A stretch of DNA of 64,000 bases from the NCBI GenBank assembly GCA_023055505.1, contig JALIRH010000018.1, forward strand, positions 12,632,146-12,696,145, read 5' to 3'. The stretch comes from Callipepla californica brunnescens. Lineage: Eukaryota; Chordata; Aves; Galliformes; Odontophoridae. The position numbers and the translations under genes were made by a program. The notes under the pieces were generated by a model, which searched no databases, was not told the origin of the DNA, and saw nothing but the letters and a program-made list of their open reading frames with translations. Position 1 is the stretch's first letter. Every line of letters starts with the position of its first letter. Shown piece by piece: positions 40,881 to 53,602 of this stretch.

Positions 40881-43714
40881 GAAACTTGTTGTGACTAAGT
40901 CATTTTTAGTGAATGTTTCATCTATTTGTCTCATTTTCAAAGCTCTGCTTTCTCCAGGATTTTCTAGTGTTAGAGTCATGAAAGACAGCAAGTATTAATG
41001 TTGTTTGCATTATGGATCATTGTTGCTTCGTCTCTAACACACAATTTTACAATCTGCATGTGTGTGTTTATCTGCTTTGTACTGTGTTCAGTGCAGATGG
41101 GTTGACTCTGTGACAAAGACTCTTGGATATGTCATGCAAACAATTAATAACAGAGCCACCCACACAGAAATTTCAGTGTCACGTATGTTACGAATGGCTG
41201 TCCGAAGAGAAAACTGATGTGAAGAAGGATAATACGGCTTCGTCACTCAAATGAATGTTTAAATTAAATCCTGACCTCCAAAGCCTTTTTCTTCTCTAAC
41301 TGGTCTCCGTGGCACAGGAGCATGGTAGGAAAAAGACACTGTGTAGCTTTCTTTTGTATACATCAGTGTTAAAATGAAAAATAAATAAGATAGAGGTGAG
41401 TCATCAAAGACTTAAGGACAGTTCAGCGAATTCTTAACAGTATTCTAGGAATGCATTTATGATGGTGAAGAACAATGCATTCTGACATCCTTTCACCCAC
41501 GTCAAAGGCTGTATTTGGAATACAGGTGACAAGGTGCATTTCCAATTGCATGGTAGTGAAGAGAAAATCATTGTACTTATAGACTAATTGAAAACATAGT
41601 TCAGTGGCATGAGGTAGATGCTTTGGTATTCTCTCTCACTTACAAAACAGCAAACAAAACCTTGTATTATTTTCTGATTTTCCCTAGACTGAGTAGAGAT
41701 ATTATCAAAAAACACCACTGTCTGAGTTTTATGCAAATATAAGTGTTTTTTAGCAATGATGATGTTAGATAATTTCAGATCACTTAGGATCACTTCCCAA
41801 GTTTTTAGCATGCACCTGCCATTGTGTTTTAAATATATTGATTAGTAAGTACTTCTTCATCTCCCCATTGTACTTTACTTACAATATTTTCCACAAGCCA
41901 CATGGTGACAATGTTTATCATTTTGGGGAAATAATGAAATTGACCTTCCTTGATTTCCTTGTGTGCTGCTGCCAAAGACTATAAAAATAACAATGATAAA
42001 TATAAACTCAGAATTTCTTAGCCAAGATTCTATTATGAAAATGCACCAAATTCCACAGAGATTATGTTCAGCTGTGTAATTGCTTTGTTGAAACTATGAA
42101 ATAGACCAGGTGGCTGGGAACAGAAATGGTTCCACTTGCCTCATTTGGGTGTGTGTTTATACAGTGAAATACTCTTGATTTGTATATAAAAATTGTACCA
42201 GAGGTGAAAGGCAATGCCAGAGTCAATGTATGAGAATACAGAATTGCAACACCATGAAGCAGAGCAAGAGAGGGTTTTTAAAGAAATGTAAGTCTCTAAA
42301 ATACCCTCCAAAAATACAAAATTGCAGCAATAGCTATAGCCATGACTGCGTTTGGCTCTTGAAAATTATTACTCAGTCATTAAAATCAATATACTGATTA
42401 ACATATCTATAAAAACCTCCCTCTTTTCTGGTATTTGCATGCCAAATCTGATTTAGCTGCTCCATTTGAGACTGCAGGGGAAGAAAACGGGTTGTAGGAA
42501 GTAACACTATCATCTTTCACTGAAACTGCTCTGTGGATTAAGCAGAGACACTGCAAAAAAGAAGTTGGAAAAGTCTGAGGCAATGTCTGATAGTTGACTG
42601 AAGCTTCCTTAAACCTATATATGGAATGCTGCTCCAAGAATTGAGATTTCACGGTCTAGCTGGTTTGCTCAGCTTCTGAGAAGATGAAAGCATTTCTGAT
42701 ATCCAAACCTGACTTGATAAAAGCAGCCTTGATGTGTTCTGCTATTGCCTTGGTTTCACAGTAAATACATAGGTGATGAGTGGGCATTACCAGTCAGCAG
42801 AGTCTACATGCTGTGTTTAGCAATATACCTGTAGCTGTAAAACAACCAAGCCAAACTTCCCAGCAGCTAACTTTCCCTTATGCTGAAAGCAGGAACAACA
42901 AAACACATTTCTATACCCTGGGCATAATTTTAGGGACTTTCTTTTTTCATATTACATACCTTGGTTTCCTTTCAGCCTGGCCACTCCATCCAGAAAACAC
43001 TATTCATAATTAAATCATTAGTCAAAGCCCCAGGTGGTGACAACTCTTGAAATAAATACCTATTATAGTCCCAGTAAGGTGTTGCTTGGCCTTTTTTTAC
43101 TACATAGACAGACTCATCTCCCCTCTTTTTCCCCATCTTCTTCATGACTTGTAGCTCTGCCTTCACTCACAGGAGGTGAGAACAAAACTCACCTCCCATT
43201 ACTTTCTCTCTTCCACTTTTACATGAGTTTGATGAGTTATGGTTTTGAATCAGAACCAAATGTCTGTCTCAAGGGAATTATAGCTGCTCTTGAATAGATT
43301 TTGATTGTTAACCCCTGGATACACTCCTAGGTTTTGTTTGGCTTTGAAATAAGCAGAAATAAACAGTGCACACCCTCCCCAAAACTCTCCATTGTTTTGG
43401 CAGTGCCAGTTGGGCTGGAAAGGGTCCAGGAAAGCAGCCCACAATTACAGCATCTGCAGCTTCAGTCTGAAACAATGTACAGTAGCAGGTAATGAATATT
43501 TAAAAGATACATATATTTTTTTTCCTGCTGATCATATGAAAGATTATAGGAAGCCTCAAAATTTGCCATCAGGATCTGTTGTGGCTGGAGATATTTTCAG
43601 ATCAGTGAATGCTGATTGAGGAGGGTATTACTAGATCAGTCAGGACCTCTCTTTACCCATTCAGTCATGCTGTACACAGCACATTTTCTTGTGTTAAGTC
43701 TAGTTTAAAATGTG
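40881..43714. other. Intergenic AT-rich sequence, nothing recognised
   Basis: No exon, RNA gene or transposon end recognised. The short ORFs (for example 42407-42652 minus and 42780-43013 plus) have no domain. A candidate acceptor near 41319 relates only to the tentative promoter at 40.77 kb. Confidence 0.7.
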
Positions 43715-44133
43715 ATGAGTGCCTATGAGGACAGGCTGAGAGAGTTGGGGCTCTTCAGCCTGGAGAAGAGAAGGCTCTGAGGAGACCTCATAGCAACCCT
43801 CCAGTACCTGAAGGAGGCCTACAGGAAAGATGGGGAGGGACTCTTTTAAGGGCATGTAGCAATACGTTGAGGGGAAACAGTTTTAAACTGGAAGAGGGTA
43901 GATTTACACTAGATATTAGGAAGAAATTCTTTACAAAGAGGGTGGTGAGACACTGGAACAGGTTTCCCAATGAGATGGGGATGTCCCCTCCCTGGAAGCA
44001 TACAGGGCCAGGCTGGATGGAGCTTTGAGTAAACTGATCTAGTGGGAGGTGTCCTTCCCATAGCAGGTGAGTTAGAATTAGGTGATCTTAAAAAGGCCAA
44101 TTCCAAACCAAATCATTCTATGATTTTATGATG
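43715..44133 (+). mobile_element. CR1 LINE 3' end, sense, about 420 bp
   Basis: It covers the end of the reverse-transcriptase ORF and the 3' UTR: GGCTCTTCAGCCTGGAGAAG, GTACCTGAAGGAGGCCTACA, GAAACAGTTTTAAACTGGAA, then TAGTGGGAGGTGTCCTTCCC and CAAATCATTCTATGATTTTA at the 3' end. The final octamer repeat is degenerate (ATTCTATG, ATTTTATG). It is continuous, unlike the copy at 37.1 kb, and belongs to a different CR1 subfamily judging by the 'gcctacaggaaag' variant. Confidence 0.95.
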
Positions 44134-46230
44134 TGTTGATGTGTTTTTTTTCCACTTCCTTGCACTGCCATTTCTTACTCAGAGTTGATCTTACTGTCAG
44201 TAGGAATTTTTCCATATATTCCAGTGTTTGCTTTCTTGATTCTATCCTATTACTCCTAATTAATTCCCTCATGTTGCAAACTTCTTCCTACCTCCAACTA
44301 TACGCAGGCAATTATGTTTCCCTGTAGCTAGACCTGTGTCAGCTTGTGCATGATGAAAACATTAGTGCCTTCCAGAGCTTTGAGTGCAGAACAACTGACC
44401 TCATGGCCATAAGATTTTCTGGAAGAAGCCAGTCAGTCACACACACCAGTGACCTGGGAGCATCTGTCAGTGATGCTGAAGGGCTCTCCAGAGGGGAGTG
44501 GGCCCAGAGACGTCTGTCTGGCAGGAAATGCAGCATAAAGAGATTTCATTCCTGTGTAGCACCCAGGAAAGAACCTGGGTAAAAGTAACAGTGAATTGGG
44601 CCAGAGCTTTTCATTTATCAGATGCCTGTTTCTAACAATTCAAGGGCTGTGGGCAGTTTGAGAATCTGCTCCAAGAGGCCCTCCTTCCTAACAGCAGGGA
44701 GAGGAATGAAGGGGATGAATTCTCAGCTCATTATTTGCAAACGGGCTTCCTCTCTTTCCCTCCTTGACCCTTTCTCTAGTCTTTGTTTACCACAGCATGC
44801 TTATTTTAGTCTTCTGGCCCCTCAAAGATAGTCTGCAGCTCAGATTTCTGTGAGAGGTGCTGGCTGAGGGTGATGTGACTGAGGAGCAGTCCTGTGGGAC
44901 CAAGAAGTGCTTCTTCTGACTAGCAGAGAAGAAATGGGCAATATGGAAGGAAGGAAAGAGGATGTTTGGATACGGTAACTATTATATCCACTAAATAAAA
45001 AAATAAAGGTATCCATTAAAAAATTGATTCCTCGTATGTAATTCAGATAGAGGTAGAATATGCTTCAATATATTGTTCTTCTCAAGGGATTAAAAGAACA
45101 GATCTTTTTCATCCCATTAAGTATATTTTTTTCAAGCCAACTTCCATCTCCATACCATGAAGGAATTTACATCAGTACAGTGTGCTCATGCAACTTTCAA
45201 AACTCTCCTTCAGCTGCCACCTTACCTCAGAGGCAGACATCTTCCACTGCCAAACCAGAGTATGTGCATCTAGTCTATAAATGATCCAACAGGAATCAGT
45301 ATATTTCTAATAACTTCGTTCAAGGGACTGCTTTTATGAATCTGAGTATCTAGACTGCATAAGTGCTCAAAGCAGTGGCTCCTGGCTTTCCTAATAGTGC
45401 AGTGGTGAGGAAATTCATCCAAATCATGCAGAAAAAACGTATTTGATTCTGAATGTATCAAATCCAAGTTTGCATCAGGGAATATAAACGATATAAGTTC
45501 TGTATCTCTATTTTTCACTTACTAATACAAATATGACAATAATGAAAGTGACTGAGATAAAATGAAACTTCAGAGTTTTCTTCATTTAAGTTTTGAGAGT
45601 TGTTTGTTTTATTCTTAACCAATTTAACTGTCCAGTTGTCCTGTATTTCAGATCACCCTGTCTCTTGGGTGAGAATTATACTTATTGTTTTCTGGCATAT
45701 GGGAAAATGGTATCATATTTTTAGGCAGTACTTATAGAAAAGGGATAAATTAAGAAACATAATCAAAAAACAGGAGAAAAGGGCTATCTAGATGTCACTG
45801 TGTTAAAAACACTCCCATTCATGACATCTTCCTCTGTCTGATTGTTTTTCCACCATAACACCGAGTAAAATGAAAATAAATTGTAACCACTTGCATTGTT
45901 TTGAAGCCTGGAATTTTAGTTAGAAAAATAGTGTGGGATCACAATGGAAGTTACAAAAGGAACTGAAGTCCCAGCAGAACCAATCCATCACTTACTCCTC
46001 TACCAGTAAAATTAAGCCTTGAATGTACTCAGTACTCTAGACTTAAAATCCTCTTTTTTGATACAGAAAATTTCTTTTGAATGATTAAATACTGAGCTGG
46101 AATTAATTGGGGAGGTTCTGTTGGATTGGAGAGAATAATAGCAACCATATCCATTGCTATCCTAACGATAGGATTGAAATGCACTGAGGGTGGAGGAAAT
46201 GTCTGGAAGCTGTTCAGTGTAGCCTGTACT

Positions 46231-46262
46231 TCTTTTTTTCTTTTTCTTTTTTTTTTTTTTTT
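46231..46262 (+). repeat. T-rich low-complexity run
   Basis: Thirty-two bases of T with two C interruptions. Confidence 0.85.
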
Positions 46263-49200
46263 AGCATTTCAACTGAAGTCTGAGCTCTTCAGTCATGAAT
46301 GAGAACAATAGTGGCTTTTAAGTAGTTGGGAAGGTTGGCTTTTACTGGCAATTTGTGCAAGGTCTGTGCTTCCAACATGCTGTCAGATGCAAGTCTGGAG
46401 TGACTGAGGAGCTGGACCAGCTTTTTGGTGTTGCGTAAATGCAGATTTGGTCTTCCAGTGAGCAGACTGTGAGAGTGGCATCAGCCCAGCAATAATCAAA
46501 GACAGACAGGAAAGAAAAAAAGGGAGTCTCCTCAAAAAAGAGCCCTGTAAAAATTGAATTATAAACCAGAATGCACAGATTCCACTTGGCTGCATGTAAA
46601 AGCCCACTGTTTTTCTGTTGTTGCATTCAGGTTTTAGCTAAATGTAGGTTCAGGCTGTGAATTGTATGGCAACCACATCTGGATGGTTTCTTAACCCTTA
46701 GGAAAATGATTAAATATGTGACTTTCCCTTGGTTGCAGAAGGAATGTTTGGTGTAGAACTTTCTCTTGGCTGTTGGAAGCTTCCATGAAAAAAATAATTA
46801 AAAAGAAATCTTCGGTAATTCATTGACTTTTTCTTACCAAATATAAAGTTATATCTATTATACGATTTAATGTCTCTCTTAATGGAAAGTCACAGATATG
46901 AAGAACGATCAAATAGTTCCCATAATAAGGAAGTAAAAAACATTGACCCAATCAAAGAATATCCAGGTGCACTGTAGTAATATTCTGAGGAAGGAAACCT
47001 GGCAGACAGAATTATTAGCATTTCATTATTATTATTATCACTCCTCAATGAGTCTCTATTGTGCTAGACTTGCAAGGCAGTCTCAGAATGCTCATGACCT
47101 GTTCTCCACCAACATCTTTTCCAAAAGCACTGTTAAAAATGTGAAATTCAAATGAAGCATTACCAGACTCCTCTGTGTCTGTTTTTGTTGTTGTTGTCAT
47201 TATTTTCATTTTGGTTTGTTTTAAAATAAATCCCACTTGTGATGAATATGTAGTGAAGGTATTGTGAATATTTTACTGTGGTTATATAGAATCCTTACAT
47301 ATGCAGGAATTAACTTGTCAGATGAGAAACAAACAAAAAAGTTATTATACCACAATTGGTAAACAGGACAGCCTAGTCAATTGTTTTTATTAACTCTTAA
47401 GATGGAAAAGCTCAAAAAAATTAATTCCTGTTACTAGTAATGCTTGTTTTCCTTGCAGTGCAGCTACAAATCCTGGTGAGAACATAGTCTGATATGTTCT
47501 ATACAGATGATAGTCTCACAGCTAGACACCTAGACACCTCACAGCTTGTATTCATAATACATTTACATAAGACACAAAAAGGCAGTGCACAAATATGGAA
47601 CAACTAATGGAGAAAACAAATAGATTACACAGAAAAATCCAGTTCTTTGTGAGCATGAGATTTAAGTCCTTGCCTGTCATTATCTCTTATTGAGACTCAG
47701 CCACAGGTTACAGAGCAGTAATTTGTTTCGATGTTTTATTAATTTGATTCCTGATGCTTGTCTGATCTTGGCTGAATGGTAGCCAAGTATGTAATGCATA
47801 AAATCTCTAGAAGTTTGGTCAAGACAATGGGAATGAGCTGCATACAAGGCACGTACTTTACAGTAAGAGGACTTTTATCATTGACTTAATTAGATCTCCT
47901 CCACCTCTATAGTGACCAAGTAGGATTATTTATCCCATTCCATCCTGAAGCTATGGGAAAGAAGCAAACTACACACATGTCCTTGGCTGCAAGGCTTGCC
48001 TAAGTACCTGCACACGCTTCAGAAAATCTAAGATTTACAAAGAGAAGATTTGGGAATACAGAAATAAAAAGGTGTATGCTTAGAAAAAAAAGAACAGTTG
48101 TTTAGTAAATTTGATTTTAAAAGGGACATTGGACATTTATTTAGTGGATATAAATTTAAAAAGGGACAAATGAACAACAAATAAATAAATGAAAAGAAGT
48201 AAGAAATAAGATGAAGTGTAAGTTTCATCTCTTGATAATATTGACAATAGTCGTCTCACCTGATTTATTCTATCCTTACTCAAGGACTGCTGATGATATT
48301 AAAGAAAAAAAAAAAGGAGTATCAATCCCTTTTGCTCAGTTCCCTTGTATTGCCCTAGTGATCCCACCCCACCTCACCTCACTTCATCTCTGAGGCTCTG
48401 ACCTCAATGGTGTACTTTGTAGTCTTAATCTCATGTAAGTTTTGATGTGCCTTCCTATATAAAACAAACTCCTGGGAAATGGTGCATACCTATATCTTTG
48501 TCTGGGTTGGAGATAAGGTTCCTGTCTAGATGCAGGAACTGAGAAGGACTGTCTGATACCAATGAACCAATTAAGAAAGTAAATCTGCTTTGTTATTAAA
48601 TGAATCTTATGGATTTTTTATTGTTCAGAGAAATTTGTTTCATTTGAAAATATAAAAAAAATCATAACCTCTGCAGCTGAAATTAGGAATGTTATGTAGT
48701 GCATTAAAAATGAAAACCTTTTCCCAACAGAGATCAATAGCTTATATGAACATTAAAATAGGTGTGGTTTTACTGCTTTCCACTGCTTTAGTAATACAAT
48801 AGATCCACAAGCATCACAGAGAAGGGCAAATCAGCATGATATCTGCTTTATATTGCTGGAATAGCTACCAAGAATAGTAGTGGATGTGTCTCAGTGGATT
48901 CATTATAAAGGACATTCTAATTAATTCTTCTTCTTGAATAGCTGGCTGGCAGAGGAACATGGCTACATGAAGGGGAGAGCTAGGGATTTTAATGCATAAT
49001 AATGTCTGTTGTTAGGATATTGTTGCTAACAATATATCTTGACTGTTGTTTGTGAAGCCTCCTGTAAAACATTATTATAATGGGATGCAGTGACTGCTTT
49101 ACCTTCATATGTCTCTTCCATTAAACTTGGAAGTAGAGAGAGTAAATGAGGTCTTCGAATAAATGACCAACTAAGTGATAACCTTTATATTCCTCAAAAT

Positions 49201-50438
49201 CCAGTTATTTTCACACAGTTATCTCCAAGGTTTAGGGTTCTTTTTAGAGAACCTTCCAAGCCCTTACACTCAGGATTTCTGAACAGCACTGCTGCAGTAA
49301 TTCTTCTCTTTTACTTACAACCATCTTTCTTGGACAGGAGTCTTCATTTCCTGACTGTCTCAGCTGTCTTAGTTTTAAAGAAAAAAGCTATTAGATTTAT
49401 TCCTTCTGAATTCTGATAGGAAAGCAATTAACATTTCTCAGAAATCAAGCAGTCGCTCCACATGAGTAAGAGCTGGGGAAAACTGCTGCATTAAAAAATA
49501 TTTAGGAAGACTATTTTCAATTCGGACAAGATTTGTTCATTGACCAAGTTATTTGCTCTTCTGAGTGTTTTGTACCTCATTGAAGACAACAAAGTGCTCC
49601 CAGCTAAATTCACTTAAAATCAACACTTTTTGAAACTTGTATTTCTAAAGATGGAAATAAAGAAGGGTGATAAGGCTGACTGAACTTAAAAGCTTTCTTA
49701 GGCCTTCCTGAGGAAATGGGAATGAAGTCCATTATTAAGCCCATGTTTCTTGAGAAGATCATATTCAAGTTTTCATTATCTGGGGTTGGTTAATATGGGT
49801 TTTGGATTATCCATTAAGACACCCTTGGCTTCATATGACAACAGAAAGCCATCCTGTGCTGTGTATTCTCTGTCACCAACTCCAGCTCAGAGATTTTCCA
49901 TGCCACTGCTGATGCAACCACATATCATGTCTCTTTCCCTGCTCTAGACTAGTTTAAATTTGTTTTATGTCACCTTTGGTTTTGTATTATTCAGGTTACC
50001 TGTGGCAATTGGGTATTAAGACATTTGAGCAGACATACCATATCAATCCCACGTCTACCTTAGTTTCTCCTGAGAACACGTTGTGTTCCTTCAGTATAGG
50101 CAGAACAACATTTCTCCCAGATGTACATGACCATTGCCAGACCTATAGCCACACATTAGTTAAAACTTAGGGTAGATGTTCACAGAAACACAGAAGCACT
50201 AGCGTTTTTCAATGTGAAGCTGTATTACAGTTTTAGCTGCTCTTATGTTTATGGGGAGGGTCTAACAGCATCTATACTAAAATAAGCTTAAATAACATTG
50301 TGCTGATCATTTGTATTCTTCAGGAAAACCTCAAGATTTGTATTCCAGGTTAAGAAAAGTGTGCGAATAGACAGCCTTTATGTCAGTTTTGCCATTTGAA
50401 ACTATCTTAAAATACAATTATTTTCAGTGCTTTGTTTT

Positions 50439-50483
50439 ACAGACCATTTTTAAAGACCTTTACAGACCATTTTTAAAGACCTT
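50439..50483 (+). repeat. Tandem duplication of a 23-bp unit
   Basis: The unit ACAGACCATTTTTAAAGACC plus TTT occurs twice in succession, the second copy perfect over 22 bases. A recent slippage or duplication. Confidence 0.92.
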
Positions 50484-52924
50484 CTGTATATTAAATTTCT
50501 TCAGCAACACATTTGATTCCCTGAAGAAGTTCTTGTACTTAAATTATTGCAGCAGATTAGAGACAGTTTGTTTCAGTGTTTTCTTGATTAGTGGGATTAT
50601 ATGGGTCAATTTACATGAGAAATAAATAAAAGCTCTAGAAGACAGAAAGACATTATTTTGAACAGACTAAAATTGTTAATTCACTGACACTTTTAACTGT
50701 AAACTCAGTAAAAGAAAAGCTGCAGGTATTACAATATGAAGCATACTGCCCAGCCTATGCCGATGGATAGCCAAGATTATCATATGGGCGTTTCAATTTT
50801 TCAATGTGGGAAACTGAATTACCAATTTCTAATGCATATCTGTGCTTTTGCACTCTTCCTTGATGAGGAAATTATAATTTCATGTTCCAGTAACTCTTTC
50901 TCATTAAATATGCCTTGATTTAAAAAAAAAAAAAAAGAATAAAAAGGGAAAAAAAAGTTTTCACCCAGATGTGGAAGAATGTCCCTAGATATGAGCTGCC
51001 AGACAGTTTATGGGGTGTTATTTTGGGTTAAGCTTTTTATGACCATGTTAGTGATTTCCAGGAAACCAGGATTACTGCAGAGATAACTACTACAGGAAGC
51101 CTTTGACATATGAAAGTGGTCAAATGTGCTTTCAACCCAATAATCCACTTTATGTAGTCTTCCCAAAAGAAATGTCACAAGTCCTTTCTCTAGGAAGGGC
51201 CTCAGCTGATTATCAATGCAGGTGAAATGTCAATACACCAAAATTTTCTTTGCAAAAGATGTCTCTTTTCAGGAATAAGAATTCATGAAGACTATTTAAT
51301 TCACAGATGAATTAAATACCACAGAAATGTCCCCATAAAATTAAGAGGTATCAAAGTAGCTATGGATGTTAATATATTTATCAGAAACCCCAACAGCAGG
51401 AAACAGATTTTTAATTAAGTTTCCAGAGATTATTTCTAATTGATTTGTTCCATATTTCTGAACACTGTTGGTAGAAGTCCATGAAAGAAGACAGAATGAC
51501 CAAATATCAGAAAGAAACTGAGATCTGAAAGATTAAATGGATGAAGAAGGTGGGTATCACAAACTTATTCTGTGCTCTTTGGTGAGTGAGCCTTGGCTGT
51601 GTGGCCAGTGAATTGACACATGCAGATGGAGGCAGCCAATAAAAGAACAGAACATTTAAAATGTCAAAGAACTTAGTTAAATTCAAGTACATAAACCACA
51701 GATTTTCTGCATTTATTGAAATCCTTTAAGTTTCTTGACCAGCACAATGAATGTAGTTAAACATAAGTGTTGTTTCTTGAAAAGATGTTAAAAAACCAAA
51801 GTGAAGCTTCTGGAAAAGCAGTCAGAAGCTGGTTTGATCTTAAACTGGACAGTATAAATTTTCCTGGAAAGTTTAGGCATGCTGATGAATTATCTGTCTG
51901 GAAAAGGTATCACCATTGATTCTTATAAAAATTAATCACTCTTTTTTGTTACGCAGGTTTGGATATTTTCTCATGAAGTGGTTCTTATGTGCAGAAATGG
52001 CAACACCCACATAACCAAGTTTTGCCAAGTGGGTTGAGCCTTAAAAATATGGGAACTCCTATCCACATACATAGTTGATATATGAGAATCATATGCTAAC
52101 ACCTCTTACAAAAACATGGAGAATTAATTCAGACCATTTTTCTTAGTGATTCTGTCTTGTTCCAGCAGTTCTCTGAGTCAGTAACATTCTGCTACACCTT
52201 AAGGGATCTGGAATTTGTCTGGAGAGAGAAAGCCAAGCCAGAAATGATTGCCTTATTGCACCATGAGTACTGTTCCAAAATATTAGATGCACCACATCTT
52301 TCTAACAATTTTCATCTACAAATTCTAAATGACCAAAATAATATTTTCTGTTACTTGTTTGCATTTTTCCTTTATAGATTCTTTTTTTTTTTTTCTATGA
52401 AAACCTATTTCCTATCTTTCTAATAACTACTGTTACTAGGTTTTTTACATATTTAGCAAAAAGACTGAAAGTAAACAAGTTATTAAATTCCAAATTTATA
52501 CCACTGTACCTGCAATTTTAAAAAGGTGATCTGCAAATGTAAGAAGATATATTGAAGCAACAGCATCATCTTTCTACCTGGCTGATTTGAACTTAGGATT
52601 CTTGAGTTCACCTGTAGTAAATGAAGACATCACTAACACCCAAAACACAGCAAGGAGCTGAATGACTTAGGCAGCTTTGTATTGAGAGAGGGAACCTCTG
52701 GAAAGGTTTCCATATGCTCTTGGCATCTATATGAAAACAAAAAGGATGAAACAAAAAATCAGCTATAACTATGCTTCAGTGTACTTAGATCTATTATTAC
52801 ATTTTCTACTCAGGCTTATTTATATGGCAAAGTGATGCTATGAACTTCGCTTGTGAAAAAAAGGGGCAATCTATTGCAAGTTTTACTTGGAAAAAAAAGA
52901 GGTAAGAATATAGAACAATGAGGT

Positions 52925-52951
52925 GTTTTGTTTGTTTGTTTGTTTGTTTTT
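52925..52951 (+). repeat. GTTT microsatellite
   Basis: Five to six GTTT units, slightly imperfect at the ends. Confidence 0.9.
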
Positions 52952-53000
52952 CCTGGAATACACTGTACTGATAATATTTTTGTTTTCTGTATTAGCAATT

Positions 53001-53028
53001 AAAATAATAATAATAATAAAATAAAAAA
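53001..53028 (+). repeat. AAT microsatellite
   Basis: Five consecutive AAT units followed by A-rich sequence. Confidence 0.85.
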
Positions 53029-53512
53029 GAGAAAGGAAAAAAAAAAGACATACAATAGAATGGATTTTTCAGACAAATGCTGCCTTGTTACTAAATTTCG
53101 GAATAGAATTTTTCTAGACATGAACAGGAGAAATATGGAAGCTCAGAAACTCTTGAAGACCTTGCAACTGTAAGAAAGAGAAGAAAAGAAACAAACTCCA
53201 GACGCCAGCAGTCACTTTTTTTTTTCCAGTACTCTCCTTCAACTTCAGGACCAAACCCAAATCTGTTAAAGAAATCATTCAGTAAACACACTTTACTGTA
53301 AACAGCAGGGTTACTTTCACTGTGTAGCTCAGACTGCATCTTGTGTTAGAATGAAGCAGTTAAAGTAAATCTCTAAAAGTGGCATGAATTTAAGGTACCT
53401 TCCTTCTCTTTTAATGACCTGTTGACTTAGTGATTTCTTTTCCAATCTGGATTCAGGTTTGGACTCGGTGCCTGAACTAAGGAAAGTTGCAGCAGCAGTA
53501 GTTCACAGAATC

Positions 53513-53602
53513 ACAGAACTGTAGGGGTTGGAAGGGACCTCTAGAGATCATTGAGTCCAACCCCCGTGCCAAAGCAGGCTTCCTAGACCAGGTTGCACAG
53601 GC
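53513..53602 (-). mobile_element. CR1 LINE 3'-terminal fragment, antisense
   Basis: On the plus strand CACAGAATCACAGAACTG, then GGGGTTGGAAGGGACCTCTA, AGTCCAACCCCC and CCAGGTTGCACAGG: the reverse complement of a CR1 3' end, about 90 bp left. The GACCTCTAGAGATCATTGAG variant matches young chicken CR1 subfamilies as I recall them. Confidence 0.93.

Larger units (their letters stand above)
44134..53512. other. Intergenic AT-rich sequence with simple repeats
   Basis: No supportable gene. It includes T-rich low complexity at 46231-46262, A15 at 50922-50936, a 23-bp direct duplication at 50439-50483, T13 near 52383-52395, a GTTT repeat at 52925-52951 and AAT/A-rich sequence at 53001-53045. A minus-strand ORF at 46342-46626 has no domain. 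Confidence 0.75.
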
